Source: Paraburkholderia mimosarum LMG 23256 = NBRC 106338 (lineage in GTDB: Bacteria; Pseudomonadota; Gammaproteobacteria; Burkholderiales; Burkholderiaceae). Taken from it: a DNA stretch of 64,000 bases. How positions within the stretch are numbered: position 1 is the first letter of the stretch; each line of letters opens with the position of its first letter. This document shows positions 46,472 through 55,983 of this stretch, in pieces. A model generated the notes under the pieces. It saw only the letters and a program-made list of their open reading frames with translations. It was not told the origin of the DNA and ran no database searches. The stretch spans positions 62,001 to 126,000 of the forward strand of contig NZ_BBJJ01000012.1 of NCBI RefSeq assembly GCF_000739815.1, read 5' to 3'. Made by a program: the position numbers and the translations under genes.

Positions 46472-47887
46472 ATGAGTAAATCCGTGGCCGACGTCATGCA
46501 GCTCGTCAAGGACGAAGACGTCAAGTTTGTCGACTTCCGCTTCACCGACACGCGCGGCAAGGAGCAGCACGTTTCGGTTCCGCTGTCGGCATTCGACGAA
46601 GACAAGTTCGAGTCGGGCCATGCGTTTGACGGTTCCTCGATCGCCGGCTGGAAGGGCATCGAAGCCTCGGACATGCTGCTCGTGCCGGACCCCAACACGG
46701 CGTACATCGACCCGTTCTACGAGGAATCGACGCTCGTGCTGACCTGCGACGTGGTCGAGCCGGCCGACGGCAAGGGCTACGAGCGCGACCCGCGTTCGCT
46801 CGCCAAGCGCGCCGAAGCGTACCTGAAGAGCACGGGCCTCGGCGACACTGCCTTCTTCGGTCCGGAGCCGGAATTCTTCATTTTCGACTCGGTCCAGTGG
46901 AACACGGACCAGTCGGGCTGCTTCGTGAAGATCGGTTCGGATGAAGCGCCCTGGTCGTCGGGCCGCGAAATCGAAGGCGGCAACACGGGTCACCGTCCGG
47001 GCACGAAGGGCGGCTACTTCCCGGTCGCACCGGTCGACACGTTCCAGGACATCCGCTCGGAAATGTGTCTGCTGCTCGAGCAGATCGGCATTCCGGTCGA
47101 AGTCCACCACCACGAAGTCGCGGGCCAGGGCCAGAACGAAATCGGTACGAAGTTCTCGACGCTGGTTCAGCGCGCGGACTGGACGCAGCAACTGAAGTAC
47201 ATCGTCCACAACGTGGCGCACACGTACGGCAAGACGGCGACGTTCATGCCGAAGCCGGTCGTCGGCGACAACGGTTCGGGCATGCACGTTCACCAGTCGA
47301 TCTGGAAGGACGGCCAGAACCTGTTCGCGGGTAACGGCTACGCAGGCCTCTCGGAATTCGCGCTGTTCTACATCGGCGGCATCATCAAGCACGCTCGCGC
47401 GCTGAACGCCATCACGAACCCGGGCACGAACTCGTACAAGCGTCTCGTTCCGCACTTCGAAGCACCGGTCAAGCTCGCTTACTCGGCACGCAACCGTTCG
47501 GCATCGATCCGTATTCCGCACGTCTCGAATCCGAAGGGCCGCCGTATCGAAACGCGCTTCCCGGATCCGCTGGCCAACCCGTACCTGTGCTTCTCGGCGC
47601 TGATGATGGCAGGTCTGGACGGCGTGCAGAACAAGATCCACCCGGGCGAAGCCGCCGACAAGAACCTGTACGACCTGCCGCCGGAAGAGGATGCAAAGAT
47701 CCCGACCGTTTGCGCCGGCCTCGACCAGGCGCTGGAAGCGCTCGACAAGGATCGCGAGTTCCTGACGCGCGGTGGTGTGTTCACCGACGGCATGATCGAC
47801 GCTTACCTCGCGCTGAAGGAAGGCGAACTGCAACGCGTGCGCATGACCACGCACCCGGTCGAGTTCGAACTGTACTACTCGCTGTAA
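46472..47887 (+). CDS. glnA: Glutamine synthetase type I
   Basis: A 471-residue GSI-beta subunit of the dodecameric enzyme that makes glutamine from glutamate, ammonia and ATP. Landmarks are FDGSSIAGW, the ATP/Glu-binding AEFFIFDS-like [11 protein letters not shown], and [10 protein letters not shown]. The adenylylation site NLYDLPPEE has its tyrosine at residue 400. The start at 46472 follows AGGAGAAAAGG. Regulation is by NtrC and sigma-54 upstream and by ntrBC genes downstream, and probably by GlnE adenylylation (not in window). Confidence 0.98.
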   Translation: MSKSVADVMQLVKDEDVKFVDFRFTDTRGKEQHVSVPLSAFDEDKFESGHAFDGSSIAGWKGIEASDMLLVPDPNTAYIDPFYEESTLVLTCDVVEPADGKGYERDPRSLAKRAEAYLKSTGLGDTAFFGPEPEFFIFDSVQWNTDQSGCFVKIGSDEAPWSSGREIEGGNTGHRPGTKGGYFPVAPVDTFQDIRSEMCLLLEQIGIPVEVHHHEVAGQGQNEIGTKFSTLVQRADWTQQLKYIVHNVAHTYGKTATFMPKPVVGDNGSGMHVHQSIWKDGQNLFAGNGYAGLSEFALFYIGGIIKHARALNAITNPGTNSYKRLVPHFEAPVKLAYSARNRSASIRIPHVSNPKGRRIETRFPDPLANPYLCFSALMMAGLDGVQNKIHPGEAADKNLYDLPPEEDAKIPTVCAGLDQALEALDKDREFLTRGGVFTDGMIDAYLALKEGELQRVRMTTHPVEFELYYSL

Positions 47888-47974
47888 TGGCGATGGCGCT
47901 TCGCTGGATCCGGTTCAGCGAAGCGCCGGTTCAGTTCGTCCGACTCGCAGCAATCGCGTTGCGAAATGGTCTCG

Positions 47975-48000
47975 AAGGGACGGCGGTGCCGTCCCTTTTT
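47975..48000 (+). terminator. glnA terminator
   Basis: Stem AAGGGACGGC/GCCGTCCCTT with a 3-nt loop, followed by T residues, about 90 bp past the glnA stop. Some readthrough could feed ntrBC. Confidence 0.85.
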
Positions 48001-48089
48001 CGTTGGGCCGCATGATTGGCACGAAGTTGTGCCCCGTTCTTCACGACCTGGACCGTTGCCGGCGTGCCGCAAGGTGGCTGGCCTGAAAC

Positions 48090-49232
48090 ATGGTGCTCAA
48101 GAATCTGATCAAGGCTAGAAAAGGCCACGCGGATCCGCTTTCCGACGACGGGCAACTCGTCGAGTCGGGCCTGCTGCCCGGCTTCGAGGCGCTGCCCACA
48201 GTCGTGCTCGTGCTCGACAAGCGCACGCTGCGCGTCGCCTTCGCGAATCCTTCGGCCGAGGCGATGCTCGATCTCTCGCGCCGTCAGCTCGCGCAGATGG
48301 CGTGGTCCGATCTCTTCTCGAACGCGGACGAACTGCTCACGACGATCGCATCGATTGCCGCGCATCGCTTTCACGCGACGCGTCTCGACGCTTCGCTGGA
48401 GCGCCCCGGCCGCGAGCCGCTGAACGTGCATGTGGTCGTGGGCTTTCTCGAGAGCGCCCCCGATTACGTGCTGCTAGAGCTCTTCGAGAACGAGCGGCAC
48501 CTGCGCAGCGATCGCGAAGAGCGCATCCACGACCTCACGGCCGTGAACAAGCATCTCATCCGCAATCTCGCGCACGAGATCAAGAACCCGCTGGGCGGCA
48601 TTCGCGGCGCGGCGCAACTGCTCGAATTCGAACTCGGCGCGCTGGAGCGCGACGAATTGCGCGAGTACACGCAGGTGATCATCAAGGAGTCGGACCGCCT
48701 GCAGACGCTCGTCGACCGGCTGCTGGAGCCGCACCGGCATCCGCACATCGTCGGCGACGTGAACATCCACGAGGTATGCGAGCGCGTGCGCGCCGTGATC
48801 CTCGCGGAATTCCCGCGCGGCCTCACGATCGAGCGCGACTACGACGTGAGCGTGCCCGACCTGCGCGGCGACAAGGAGCAGCTGATCCAGGCACTGCTGA
48901 ACATCGTGCGCAACGCGGCGCAGGCGCTGCGCGAACGCATTTCGCAGGGCGATGCGCGCATCGAGTTGCGCACGCGCGTCGCGCGCAAGGTCACGATATC
49001 CAAACGCTTGTGCAAGCTGGCACTGGACTTGCATATCACGGACAACGGGCCCGGCATTCCCGAGGAAATCCGCGATCGCATCTTCTATCCGCTCGTCTCC
49101 GGACGCGAGGATGGCAGCGGTCTCGGCCTCACGCTCGCGCAGACGTTCGTCCAGCAGCACGACGGACTCATCGAAGTCGATAGCCGGCCCGGACACACCG
49201 AGTTTCAGATTCTGTTGCCGCTCGATAGCTGA
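48090..49232 (+). CDS. ntrB: Nitrogen sensor histidine kinase NtrB (GlnL)
   Basis: A 380-residue cytoplasmic sensor kinase. An N-terminal PAS domain (about 25-135; PTVVLVLDKRTLRVAFANPSAEAML, read in parts) is followed by the dimerisation H-box NLAHEIKNPLGG with the phosphorylated His162. The HATPase domain has N-box NIVRNAAQAL, DNGPGIP and GSGLGLTLAQ. It phosphorylates NtrC under nitrogen limitation and is switched to phosphatase by PII. The ntrC gene follows by 78 bp. Confidence 0.93.
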   Translation: MVLKNLIKARKGHADPLSDDGQLVESGLLPGFEALPTVVLVLDKRTLRVAFANPSAEAMLDLSRRQLAQMAWSDLFSNADELLTTIASIAAHRFHATRLDASLERPGREPLNVHVVVGFLESAPDYVLLELFENERHLRSDREERIHDLTAVNKHLIRNLAHEIKNPLGGIRGAAQLLEFELGALERDELREYTQVIIKESDRLQTLVDRLLEPHRHPHIVGDVNIHEVCERVRAVILAEFPRGLTIERDYDVSVPDLRGDKEQLIQALLNIVRNAAQALRERISQGDARIELRTRVARKVTISKRLCKLALDLHITDNGPGIPEEIRDRIFYPLVSGREDGSGLGLTLAQTFVQQHDGLIEVDSRPGHTEFQILLPLDS

Positions 49233-49310
49233 ACGGATCATCGAGCCGATAACCGAAGCTGATTTCAGATTTACCGATACCGCACGCCACCAGGACTTCT
49301 GACCGATCTT

Positions 49311-50894
49311 ATGAAGCCGATCTGGATAGTAGACGACGATCAATCGATACGCTGGGTGCTCGAAAAGGCACTCGCCCGCGAGAACTTCGCCACCCGCAGC
49401 TTCTCGAACGTGCGCGAAGCCGCGAGCGCGCTCGATCACGACAGCCCGCAGGTGCTCGTCTCCGACATCCGCATGCCCGGCGGCTCCGGCCTCGAATTGC
49501 TGCAGACCGTGCGCGAGCGCCTGCCGGGCTTGCCCGTCATCATCATGACGGCGTTCTCGGACCTCGATAGCGCGGTTGCCGCATTTCAGGGCGGCGCGTT
49601 CGAGTATCTCGCCAAGCCCTTCGACGTCGACAAGGCCGTCGAGCTGATTCGCCGCGCCGTGGACGAAAGCATGCGCGGCGAGCAGCAATGGGACGAGCGT
49701 CCCGCCGAAGCGCCCGAGATGCTCGGCCAGGCGCCGGCCATGCAGGACATGTTCCGCGCCATCGGGCGGCTTTCGCATTCGGCGGCCACGGTGCTCATCA
49801 CGGGCGAGTCTGGCACCGGAAAGGAGCTTGTCGCGCGCGCTTTGCACCGACATAGCCCACGCGCGAACGGTCCGTTCATTGCGCTCAATACTGCCGCCAT
49901 TCCAAAGGATCTTCTGGAATCCGAATTGTTCGGCCACGAGCGCGGCGCGTTCACTGGCGCCCAGGCCATGCGTCAGGGCCGCTTCGAGCAGGCCGAGAAC
50001 GGCACGCTGTTCCTCGACGAAATCGGCGACATGCCGTTCGATCTCCAAACGCGCCTCTTGCGCGTGCTCTCGGACGGGCAGTTCTACCGCGTGGGCGGAC
50101 ACAACCCGCTGCGTGCGAACGTGCGCGTGATCGCCGCGACGCATCAGAACCTGGAGACGCGCGTGCGCCAGGGGTTGTTTCGCGAGGACTTGTATCACCG
50201 CCTCAACGTGATTCGCTTGCGTCTGCCCGCGCTGCGCGAGCGCAGCGAGGATATTCCGCTGCTCACGCGCCACTTCCTGCAGAAGAGCGCGCGCGAACTG
50301 GGCGTGGAGCCCAAGCGCGTGTCGGACGAGGCGCTTGCCTGGATGTCCGCGCTGCCGTTCCCCGGCAACGTTCGCCAACTGGAGAACCTCGCGAACTGGC
50401 TCACGGTGATGGCGCCTGCGCAGACCATCGAGATCAAGGATCTTCCGCCTGACCTCATGCCCGCGCACGCTGCGCCCGGTGCTGCATCGCCCCTCGGTGA
50501 AGCCGCGGGCGCTGCCGATGCCTCGTCGGCTGCGGTCTCGGCTCTGGCGACGAACGGCGCGAACCATGCGTCGCACGTGGCGGCTGCGGGGATGCCTGGC
50601 GCTATCGGCGGCGTGGCGGGTGGCGTGGTGTTCGGCACGCCCGCGTTCGGCGCGTCCAACGGCACGGCCGTCTCGCCGCTCAGCGTGTGGGAGAGTGGTC
50701 TGCGCACGGAAGTCGCGCGTCTCTTGCGCGAGAACAGCGCGGACGTCATGGACGAACTCTCGCGCCGCTTCGAGGCCGCCGTGATCCGCGAGGCGCTCGA
50801 CTTCACGCGCGGGCGCAAGGTCGAGGCGGCCGAGCGCCTGGGCATCGGCCGCAACACGATCACGCGCAAGATCCAGGAGCTCAATCTCGAGTGA
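49311..50894 (+). CDS. ntrC: Nitrogen regulator NtrC (GlnG)
   Basis: A 527-residue sigma-54 activator. The receiver domain has phosphoacceptor Asp52 (VSDIRMPG). The AAA+ domain has Walker A GESGTGKE, the sigma-54 contact loop GAFTGAQ and Walker B LFLDEIGDM. The C-terminal Fis-type helix-turn-helix ends KVEAAERLGIGRNTITRKIQ. A linker of about 75 residues rich in Ala and Gly (about 385-460) separates the last two domains and makes the protein longer than E. coli NtrC (469). It activates glnA and other nitrogen genes. Confidence 0.94.
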   Translation: MKPIWIVDDDQSIRWVLEKALARENFATRSFSNVREAASALDHDSPQVLVSDIRMPGGSGLELLQTVRERLPGLPVIIMTAFSDLDSAVAAFQGGAFEYLAKPFDVDKAVELIRRAVDESMRGEQQWDERPAEAPEMLGQAPAMQDMFRAIGRLSHSAATVLITGESGTGKELVARALHRHSPRANGPFIALNTAAIPKDLLESELFGHERGAFTGAQAMRQGRFEQAENGTLFLDEIGDMPFDLQTRLLRVLSDGQFYRVGGHNPLRANVRVIAATHQNLETRVRQGLFREDLYHRLNVIRLRLPALRERSEDIPLLTRHFLQKSARELGVEPKRVSDEALAWMSALPFPGNVRQLENLANWLTVMAPAQTIEIKDLPPDLMPAHAAPGAASPLGEAAGAADASSAAVSALATNGANHASHVAAAGMPGAIGGVAGGVVFGTPAFGASNGTAVSPLSVWESGLRTEVARLLRENSADVMDELSRRFEAAVIREALDFTRGRKVEAAERLGIGRNTITRKIQELNLE

Positions 50895-51000
50895 TCTTTC
50901 GCATCGGGTCGGCCTCGTGCAACGCAAGGCAGCCCGATGCGCAGTGCGCCGGCGCGCGCACAGGGCATAATCGTCGCTGTTTTCCTGTCGACGACCGATC

Positions 51001-53094
51001 ATGCCCGTGACTTCCCCGTGGCCCGCCGAGGCCGATCCGTTCCTTTCTCTCGAATCGCTCGACGATCCTGCCGTCATGGCCTGGGTCGAAGAGCAGAACG
51101 CGCGCACGCGTGCCGCGTGGCAGGGCGGCGCGCGTTTCGATGCGCTGGAGAAGCGCCTCGCGCAGGCCTACCTGCCGCGCGAGCGGCCGGTGATCCCGAG
51201 CCGCTGGCAGGAGTGGGCCTACGACCTCTGGGAGGACGAGGACAATCCCAAGGGCCTGTGGCGCCGTGCGCTGTGGGCCGATTGGCGCGCGCACGAGCCG
51301 CAGTGGCAGACGCTCATCGACTTCGACGCCCTCGGTGCAAAAGAGGGCATGCCGTGGGTTTGCGCGGGCATCGACATCCTCTACCCGGACGGCGACCGCG
51401 CGCTGATCCAGCTTTCCGATGGCGGCTCCGACGCGGTCGTGGTGCGCGAGTTCGATATCGTGCGCCGTGAGTTCATGGAAGACGGTTTTGCCATCGCGAA
51501 GGAGGGCAAGCACACGATCTCCTGGATCGACCGCGATACGGTGTACGTCGGCTGGGACGCGGGCGGCAGGAACGGGAACAAGATGCTCACGCGTTCGGGC
51601 TATCCGCGCGAGGTGCGCCGCTGGACGCGCGGTACGGCGCTCGCCGACGCGCCCGTGGTGTTCCGCGGCGAGTTCGACGACATCAGCGTGGAGGGCGACT
51701 ACGATCCGGTCGAGAAGCGTCACGACGTCGTGCGCAGCGTGGACTTCTTCGATTCGTACACCTATCGTCTCGATGAGCGGGGCAACTGGCAGATGTACGA
51801 CGTGCCCACGCATGTGGCAGTCGGGGCGTGGCACGGCTGGCTGCTGCTGGAGCCCCGGCTCGACTGGGTCGCTTCCGACCTCACGTACAAGGGCGGCGCG
51901 CTGCTCGCGATCCGCGAAGACGCTTTCCTTGCGGGCAGCCGCGCGTTCACGCCGCTCTTCACGCCAACGCCCGTCACTTCGGCGTGTGACTGGAGCAATA
52001 CGAAAAACGTCCTGATCGTCTCCTGGCTCGACGACGTGGAGAGCCGCACGATGCTCTGGCAGCCCCGGCAAACGGATGGCGCATGGCGCTGGGAGCCGCG
52101 GGCGTTCCCTACGCGCGCAAGTTCGCAAGTGGACGTCTCGCCGATCGAAGACACGCTCAACGACGAAGTGTTCGTCGACGTGGACGACTACCTGCTGCCG
52201 CCCGAATACTGGCTCGCCGATCTCGCGCAGACCGATCTCCAGAAGTGGGAATTGCTCGACCGATGGCCCACGCAGTTCGAGGCCGGACCGCTCACCGTGA
52301 TCCGCTCGCACGCGCGTTCCGCCGACGGGACGAGCGTACCGTTTACGGTCATCGGCCCGAAGGCCGTGCTGGAAGGCGGGGCTCGCAAGGCGTCGCCGTG
52401 TCTGCTTACGGGCTATGGCGGCTTTGCAATCGCGCTCACGCCGCAATATCTCGTGGGCTCGGGCATCGGCTGGCTGGAGCAGGGCGGCGTGGTGGCAATC
52501 GCCCACATTCGCGGCGGCGGCGAGTACGGCACCGCCTGGCACGTGGAGGCGCAGCGCGAACATCGGCAGCGCTCGTTCGACGACTTCATCGCAGTGGCCG
52601 GGCAGTTGATCGCCGACGGCTACACCAGCGCCGCGCAGCTGGGCATCAAGGGCGGCAGCAACGGCGGGCTGCTCGTGGGCGCGTGCATGGTGCAGCGACC
52701 CGAGCTATTCGGCGCCGTGGTGTGCGAGGTGCCGCTGCTCGACATGCAGCGCTATCCGCTGCTGCACGCGGGCGCCTCGTGGATCGACGAATACGGTGAT
52801 CCTCAGGATGCCGAAGAAGCGCTCGCGCTGGCCGCGTATTCGCCTTACCACCATGTCAAGCCCGGCGTGACTTACCCTGCCACGCTCTTCACGACTTCGA
52901 CGAGCGACGACCGCGTGCACCCCTCGCACGCGCGCAAGATGGTCGCGCGCATGCTGCAGCAGGGGCACGCGAACGTGTGGTACCTGGAGAACACCGAAGG
53001 CGGCCACGGCCCCGGCAGCGATTCGCTCGAGCGCGCGCAGTATGACGCGCTCGTCTATCGCTTCCTGTGGACGACGCTCGCGGCGAACTGGTGA
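51001..53094 (+). CDS. Prolyl oligopeptidase family serine peptidase (S9A)
   Basis: A 697-residue cytoplasmic peptidase. An N-terminal beta-propeller occupies about residues 60-410. The alpha/beta hydrolase domain has the nucleophile in GGSNGG (Ser553), the acid in TSTSDDRVHPSHA (Asp636/637) and the base in EGGHG (His669). No signal peptide is present. Prolyl oligopeptidases cleave short proline-containing peptides. It follows ntrC by 106 bp without a clear terminator. Confidence 0.88.
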   Translation: MPVTSPWPAEADPFLSLESLDDPAVMAWVEEQNARTRAAWQGGARFDALEKRLAQAYLPRERPVIPSRWQEWAYDLWEDEDNPKGLWRRALWADWRAHEPQWQTLIDFDALGAKEGMPWVCAGIDILYPDGDRALIQLSDGGSDAVVVREFDIVRREFMEDGFAIAKEGKHTISWIDRDTVYVGWDAGGRNGNKMLTRSGYPREVRRWTRGTALADAPVVFRGEFDDISVEGDYDPVEKRHDVVRSVDFFDSYTYRLDERGNWQMYDVPTHVAVGAWHGWLLLEPRLDWVASDLTYKGGALLAIREDAFLAGSRAFTPLFTPTPVTSACDWSNTKNVLIVSWLDDVESRTMLWQPRQTDGAWRWEPRAFPTRASSQVDVSPIEDTLNDEVFVDVDDYLLPPEYWLADLAQTDLQKWELLDRWPTQFEAGPLTVIRSHARSADGTSVPFTVIGPKAVLEGGARKASPCLLTGYGGFAIALTPQYLVGSGIGWLEQGGVVAIAHIRGGGEYGTAWHVEAQREHRQRSFDDFIAVAGQLIADGYTSAAQLGIKGGSNGGLLVGACMVQRPELFGAVVCEVPLLDMQRYPLLHAGASWIDEYGDPQDAEEALALAAYSPYHHVKPGVTYPATLFTTSTSDDRVHPSHARKMVARMLQQGHANVWYLENTEGGHGPGSDSLERAQYDALVYRFLWTTLAANW

Positions 53095-53103
53095 GGAAGG
53101 CGC

Positions 53104-53889
53104 TCAATTGCCGAGATCGAGCGTGGCGATCACCGGCGTGTGGTCGGAGGGCTGATCCCATTTGCGCGGAACCTTGTCCACTTCGCATGCGGTGAGATGC
53201 GCCGCGAGCGCCGGCGAGAGCAGCACGTGGTCGATGCGCAGGCCCGCGTTGCGGCGAAACGCGAACATGCGATAGTCCCACCACGTAAAGGTTTTTTCGG
53301 GCTGCTCGAACCGGCGGAATGCATCCACGAAACCGAGTTCGATCAGGCGGCGGAACTGCGCGCGCTCTTCCGGCGAGACGAGGTTCTGGCCTTCCCACGC
53401 CTTGGGGTCGTGCACGTCGCGGTCTTCGGGAGCGATGTTGTAGTCGCCGAGCAGCGCGAGCTTCGGGTAGCGCTGCATCTCCTGCGCGAGCCAGCCGTGC
53501 ATGGCGTCGAGCCATTGCAGCTTGTACGCGAACTTCTCCGTGCCCGGTGCCTGTCCGTTGGGAAAATAGGCGCTCACCACGCGCACGTCGCCTACCGTCG
53601 CGGCGATCACGCGTTGCTGCGCATCTTCGAAGCCGGGAATGTTGCGCACGATCGTGGCTTCGTCGACGAAGAGGCCCTCGCGCACGAGGATGCCCACGCC
53701 GTTATAGGTCTTCTGGCCGGCGAACCAGCTGCGATAGCCGTGCGCCTCGAGATCGGCGCGCGGAAATTTTTCGTCGGGAAGCTTAAGCTCCTGGAGGCAC
53801 AGCACGTCGGTCTTGCTCGCATTGAGCCAGTCGATGACGTGCTGCAGACGGACCTTGAGGGAGTTGACGTTCCAGGTGGCGATTTTCAT
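53104..53889 (-). CDS. xthA: Exodeoxyribonuclease III
   Basis: A 261-residue EEP-superfamily AP endonuclease/exonuclease. Catalytic motifs are ATWNVNSLK, CLQELKLPD, YFPNGQ, LLGDYNIAPEDRDVHDPKAW, TWWDYR and the terminal SDHTPV. It removes abasic sites and 3' blocks during base excision repair. The C-terminal loop typical of ExoIII (DHVLLSPALAAHLTACEVDK, read in parts) is intact. It is convergent with the prolyl oligopeptidase gene, the stops being 9 bp apart. Confidence 0.93.
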   Translation of the reverse strand: MKIATWNVNSLKVRLQHVIDWLNASKTDVLCLQELKLPDEKFPRADLEAHGYRSWFAGQKTYNGVGILVREGLFVDEATIVRNIPGFEDAQQRVIAATVGDVRVVSAYFPNGQAPGTEKFAYKLQWLDAMHGWLAQEMQRYPKLALLGDYNIAPEDRDVHDPKAWEGQNLVSPEERAQFRRLIELGFVDAFRRFEQPEKTFTWWDYRMFAFRRNAGLRIDHVLLSPALAAHLTACEVDKVPRKWDQPSDHTPVIATLDLGN

Positions 53890-54085
53890 ATAAAGACGAA
53901 GCCGTTGTATATCAATGATTTATGTCGGTAGGCGACCGGTACTTTGGGCTCTGGCTACCCATTTGACTACCCGGTCCGGACGGGCTCGCCTGATGCTCTG
54001 CCTGTCGTTTTTCCGCCATCGTATCAGTGCTGGCGGCTATACCCCGGCTCTCGATCCTGTTAACCGCAAAATGCGCATACCGCTA

Positions 54086-54126
54086 AAACAGAATGCCGTT
54101 CAGCAACGGAACGGCATTCTGTTTTG
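54086..54126 (-). terminator. Terminator of brnTA
   Basis: Perfect 16-bp arms AAAACAGAATGCCGTT/AACGGCATTCTGTTTT with a 9-nt loop, 20 bp past the brnA stop. The stem alone gives a T tract on either strand. The rest of 53890-54145 shows no gene. Confidence 0.85.
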
Positions 54127-54145
54127 CTCATGGCACCGGTCCTCA

Positions 54146-54421
54146 TCACGCGTGATGCGTCGCCAGCCATTCGCGCAAGGCGTTGTTCATCCGGGTTTGC
54201 CAGCCATCACCGCCCGCCTTGAAACGTTCGACGATATCGGCGTCATAGCGCACCGTTACCGCAACCTTCGGATTGGCTAGTTTGGGTCGCCCGCCACGTC
54301 GCTTCATCTGCGCGAACTGTTCGTCGGTGGGTTCGAACGTGTCTGCGTCAGCCGCGATGCCGCGAGCAATCGCGGCTTCTTCGTCAGGTGTGTTACGGAT
54401 CAATCTGGGTGGCTTCTTCAT
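54146..54421 (-). CDS. brnA: BrnA-type antitoxin
   Basis: A 91-residue protein. The start at 54421 gives MKKPPRLIRNTPDEEAAIAR. The C-terminal ribbon-helix-helix segment (KVAVTVRYDADIVERFKAGG, then GWQTRMNNALREWLATHH) is the BrnA signature. BrnA binds BrnT and represses the operon. It overlaps brnT by 29 bp, with toxin first, as usual for this system. Confidence 0.88.
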   Translation of the reverse strand: MKKPPRLIRNTPDEEAAIARGIAADADTFEPTDEQFAQMKRRGGRPKLANPKVAVTVRYDADIVERFKAGGDGWQTRMNNALREWLATHHA

Positions 54422-54674
54422 AGCGGTCAATCTCCCGGTTGTTGGCTTTGCGCAGACTGATGACCCGGAAGATGTCGCCACGCTGTGTGAACACGACGCA
54501 ATAGAGCCGGGATTCGATTACCGCATAGCCAATTTCGCGCAGCTCGCCATAGTCCTTGCGATCGTCGGGCATGCACCATACGGATGACCAGTCGATCCGC
54601 TCTGCCAGGGCGAGAGAGACGCGGTGCTTGCGGGGGTTGGCTTCGCTCTTGATCGGATCGTTGGTCGTTTTCAC
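54393..54674 (-). CDS. brnT: BrnT-type ribonuclease toxin
   Basis: A 93-residue protein starting with GTG at 54674. BrnT features are HRVSLALAERIDW, DDRKDYGELREIGYAVIESRLYCVVF (read in parts) and RVISLRKANNREIDRYE. BrnT is a RelE-fold RNase that arrests translation under stress and is neutralised by BrnA. All the basic and aromatic residues near the expected active site appear intact, so the toxin is probably functional. Confidence 0.88.
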   Translation of the reverse strand: MKTTNDPIKSEANPRKHRVSLALAERIDWSSVWCMPDDRKDYGELREIGYAVIESRLYCVVFTQRGDIFRVISLRKANNREIDRYEEATQIDP

Positions 54675-54679
54675 TGGTT

Positions 54680-54725
54680 ATTGTAGTTACAAAAACATAC
54701 GGGGGCAAGGTATTCCTGTAACTAC
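54680..54725 (-). promoter_or_regulatory. brnTA promoter and inverted-repeat operator
   Basis: On the minus strand TTGCCC and TACAAT are 17 bp apart (hexamers at 54703-54708 and 54680-54685). Inverted copies GTAGTTAC (54683-54690) and GTAACTAC (54718-54725) flank the promoter, and one overlaps the -10 box. This suits repression by the BrnA-BrnT complex. Confidence 0.65.
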
Positions 54726-54792
54726 GTTATTGCCGCCGAACCCCTCCACACAGCGCACCCGGCTCGCCGACTGGCTTCGTCGGCGCCGCGCA

Positions 54793-55782
54793 TCAGAGCG
54801 CGGTCTGCTCCTCGGCTTGCGGCGCGGCGGCGACGCCCAGACGCACGCGCGCCGCTTCGTACTCGCGCTTGAGCCGCGCGATCAGCTCGGCAGCCGGCAC
54901 GATGCTCTTCACGGCGCCGATGCCCTGGCCCGAGCCCCAGATGTCCTTCCACGGCTTCACGCGCGTCGAGCCGAAATTCATCGCCGAAGGATCCGATTCC
55001 GGCAGCGCGTCCGGATCGAGTCCGCTCTGCACGATGCTCTGGCGCAGATAGTTGCCATGCACGCCCGTGAAGAGATTCGAGTAGACGATGTCGCCCGCGC
55101 TGCCTTCGACGATCATCTGCTTGTACGCGTCGACGGCGTTCGCCTCGTGCGTGGCGATGAAGGCCGAGCCGACGTAGGCGAGGTCGGCGCCAGCGGCCTG
55201 CGCCGCGAGAATCGCGTTGCCGTTGCCGATCGCGCCCGAGAGCAGCAGCGGGCCGTCGAACCATTCGCGAATCTCGTGGACGAGCGCGAACGGCGAGAGC
55301 GTGCCTGCATGGCCGCCCGCACCGGCGGCGACGGCGATCAGGCCGTCCGCGCCTTTCTCGATGGCCTTCTTCGCGAACGTATTGTTGATCACGTCGTGCA
55401 AGACGATGCCGCCCCATGCGTGGATCGCGTGATTGACTTCCTCCCGCGCGCCGAGCGACGTGATGATGATCGGCACCTTGTATTGCGCGCACACGCCAAG
55501 GTCGTGCTCGAGGCGGTCGTTCGACTTGTGCACGATCTGGTTCACGGCGAAGGGCGCCGCGGGAGCTTCAGGGTGCTTCGCGTTGTACTCGGCGAGTTCG
55601 GTGGTGATGCGGTCCAGCCATTCGCCCAGCACGTGCGCGGGCCGCGCGTTGAGGGCGGGGAAGGAGCCGACGACGCCCGCCTTGCATTGGGCGATCACGA
55701 GATCGGGGTTCGAAATGATGAAGAGCGGCGAGCCGACGACCGGAATCGACAGGCCGCGGCGCAGCACGGCGGGCAGGGACAT
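54793..55782 (-). CDS. Nitronate monooxygenase
   Basis: A 329-residue FMN-dependent TIM-barrel enzyme of the nitronate monooxygenase family. It opens LSIPVVGSPLFIISNPDLVIAQCKAGVVG (read in parts). The FMN-binding region shows AVAAGAGGHAGT with the catalytic His and LSGAIGNGNAILAAQAAGADLAYVGSAF (read in parts). It oxidises propionate-3-nitronate or related nitroalkanes. The divergent PadR-type regulator and a palindrome between the two suggest induction by a substrate. Confidence 0.88.
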   Translation of the reverse strand: MSLPAVLRRGLSIPVVGSPLFIISNPDLVIAQCKAGVVGSFPALNARPAHVLGEWLDRITTELAEYNAKHPEAPAAPFAVNQIVHKSNDRLEHDLGVCAQYKVPIIITSLGAREEVNHAIHAWGGIVLHDVINNTFAKKAIEKGADGLIAVAAGAGGHAGTLSPFALVHEIREWFDGPLLLSGAIGNGNAILAAQAAGADLAYVGSAFIATHEANAVDAYKQMIVEGSAGDIVYSNLFTGVHGNYLRQSIVQSGLDPDALPESDPSAMNFGSTRVKPWKDIWGSGQGIGAVKSIVPAAELIARLKREYEAARVRLGVAAAPQAEEQTAL

Positions 55783-55901
55783 CTAGATCTCCTGGACTGG
55801 GCGGCGGCCGGGTGTGGCCGCCGCATTGTTCGTTGCTGGCGCGATGCGGGGCCTTCCTTCATTGCGCCAGCGGGCAGGACCAAACATAGCAAACCGCCGG
55901 A

Positions 55902-55925
55902 CACTATGCAACCAGTTGCATAGTG
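55902..55925. promoter_or_regulatory. Perfect palindrome, candidate PadR operator
   Basis: Arms CACTATGCAA and TTGCATAGTG around CCAG form a perfect 10-bp inverted repeat in the 201-bp divergent region, 59 bp from the regulator start. The symmetry and the ATGCA core suit a winged-helix dimer. Confidence 0.7.
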
Positions 55926-55983
55926 GAAAAATTCGAGCCACAACAGCGGCAGCCTGATCGGAAGCGTGGTTTAGAATCGGCGC

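Noticed and set aside
48474..51107. 877-codon open frame on the minus strand opposite ntrB and ntrC
   Set aside because: Antisense shadow of two genes with clear kinase and sigma-54 activator motifs.
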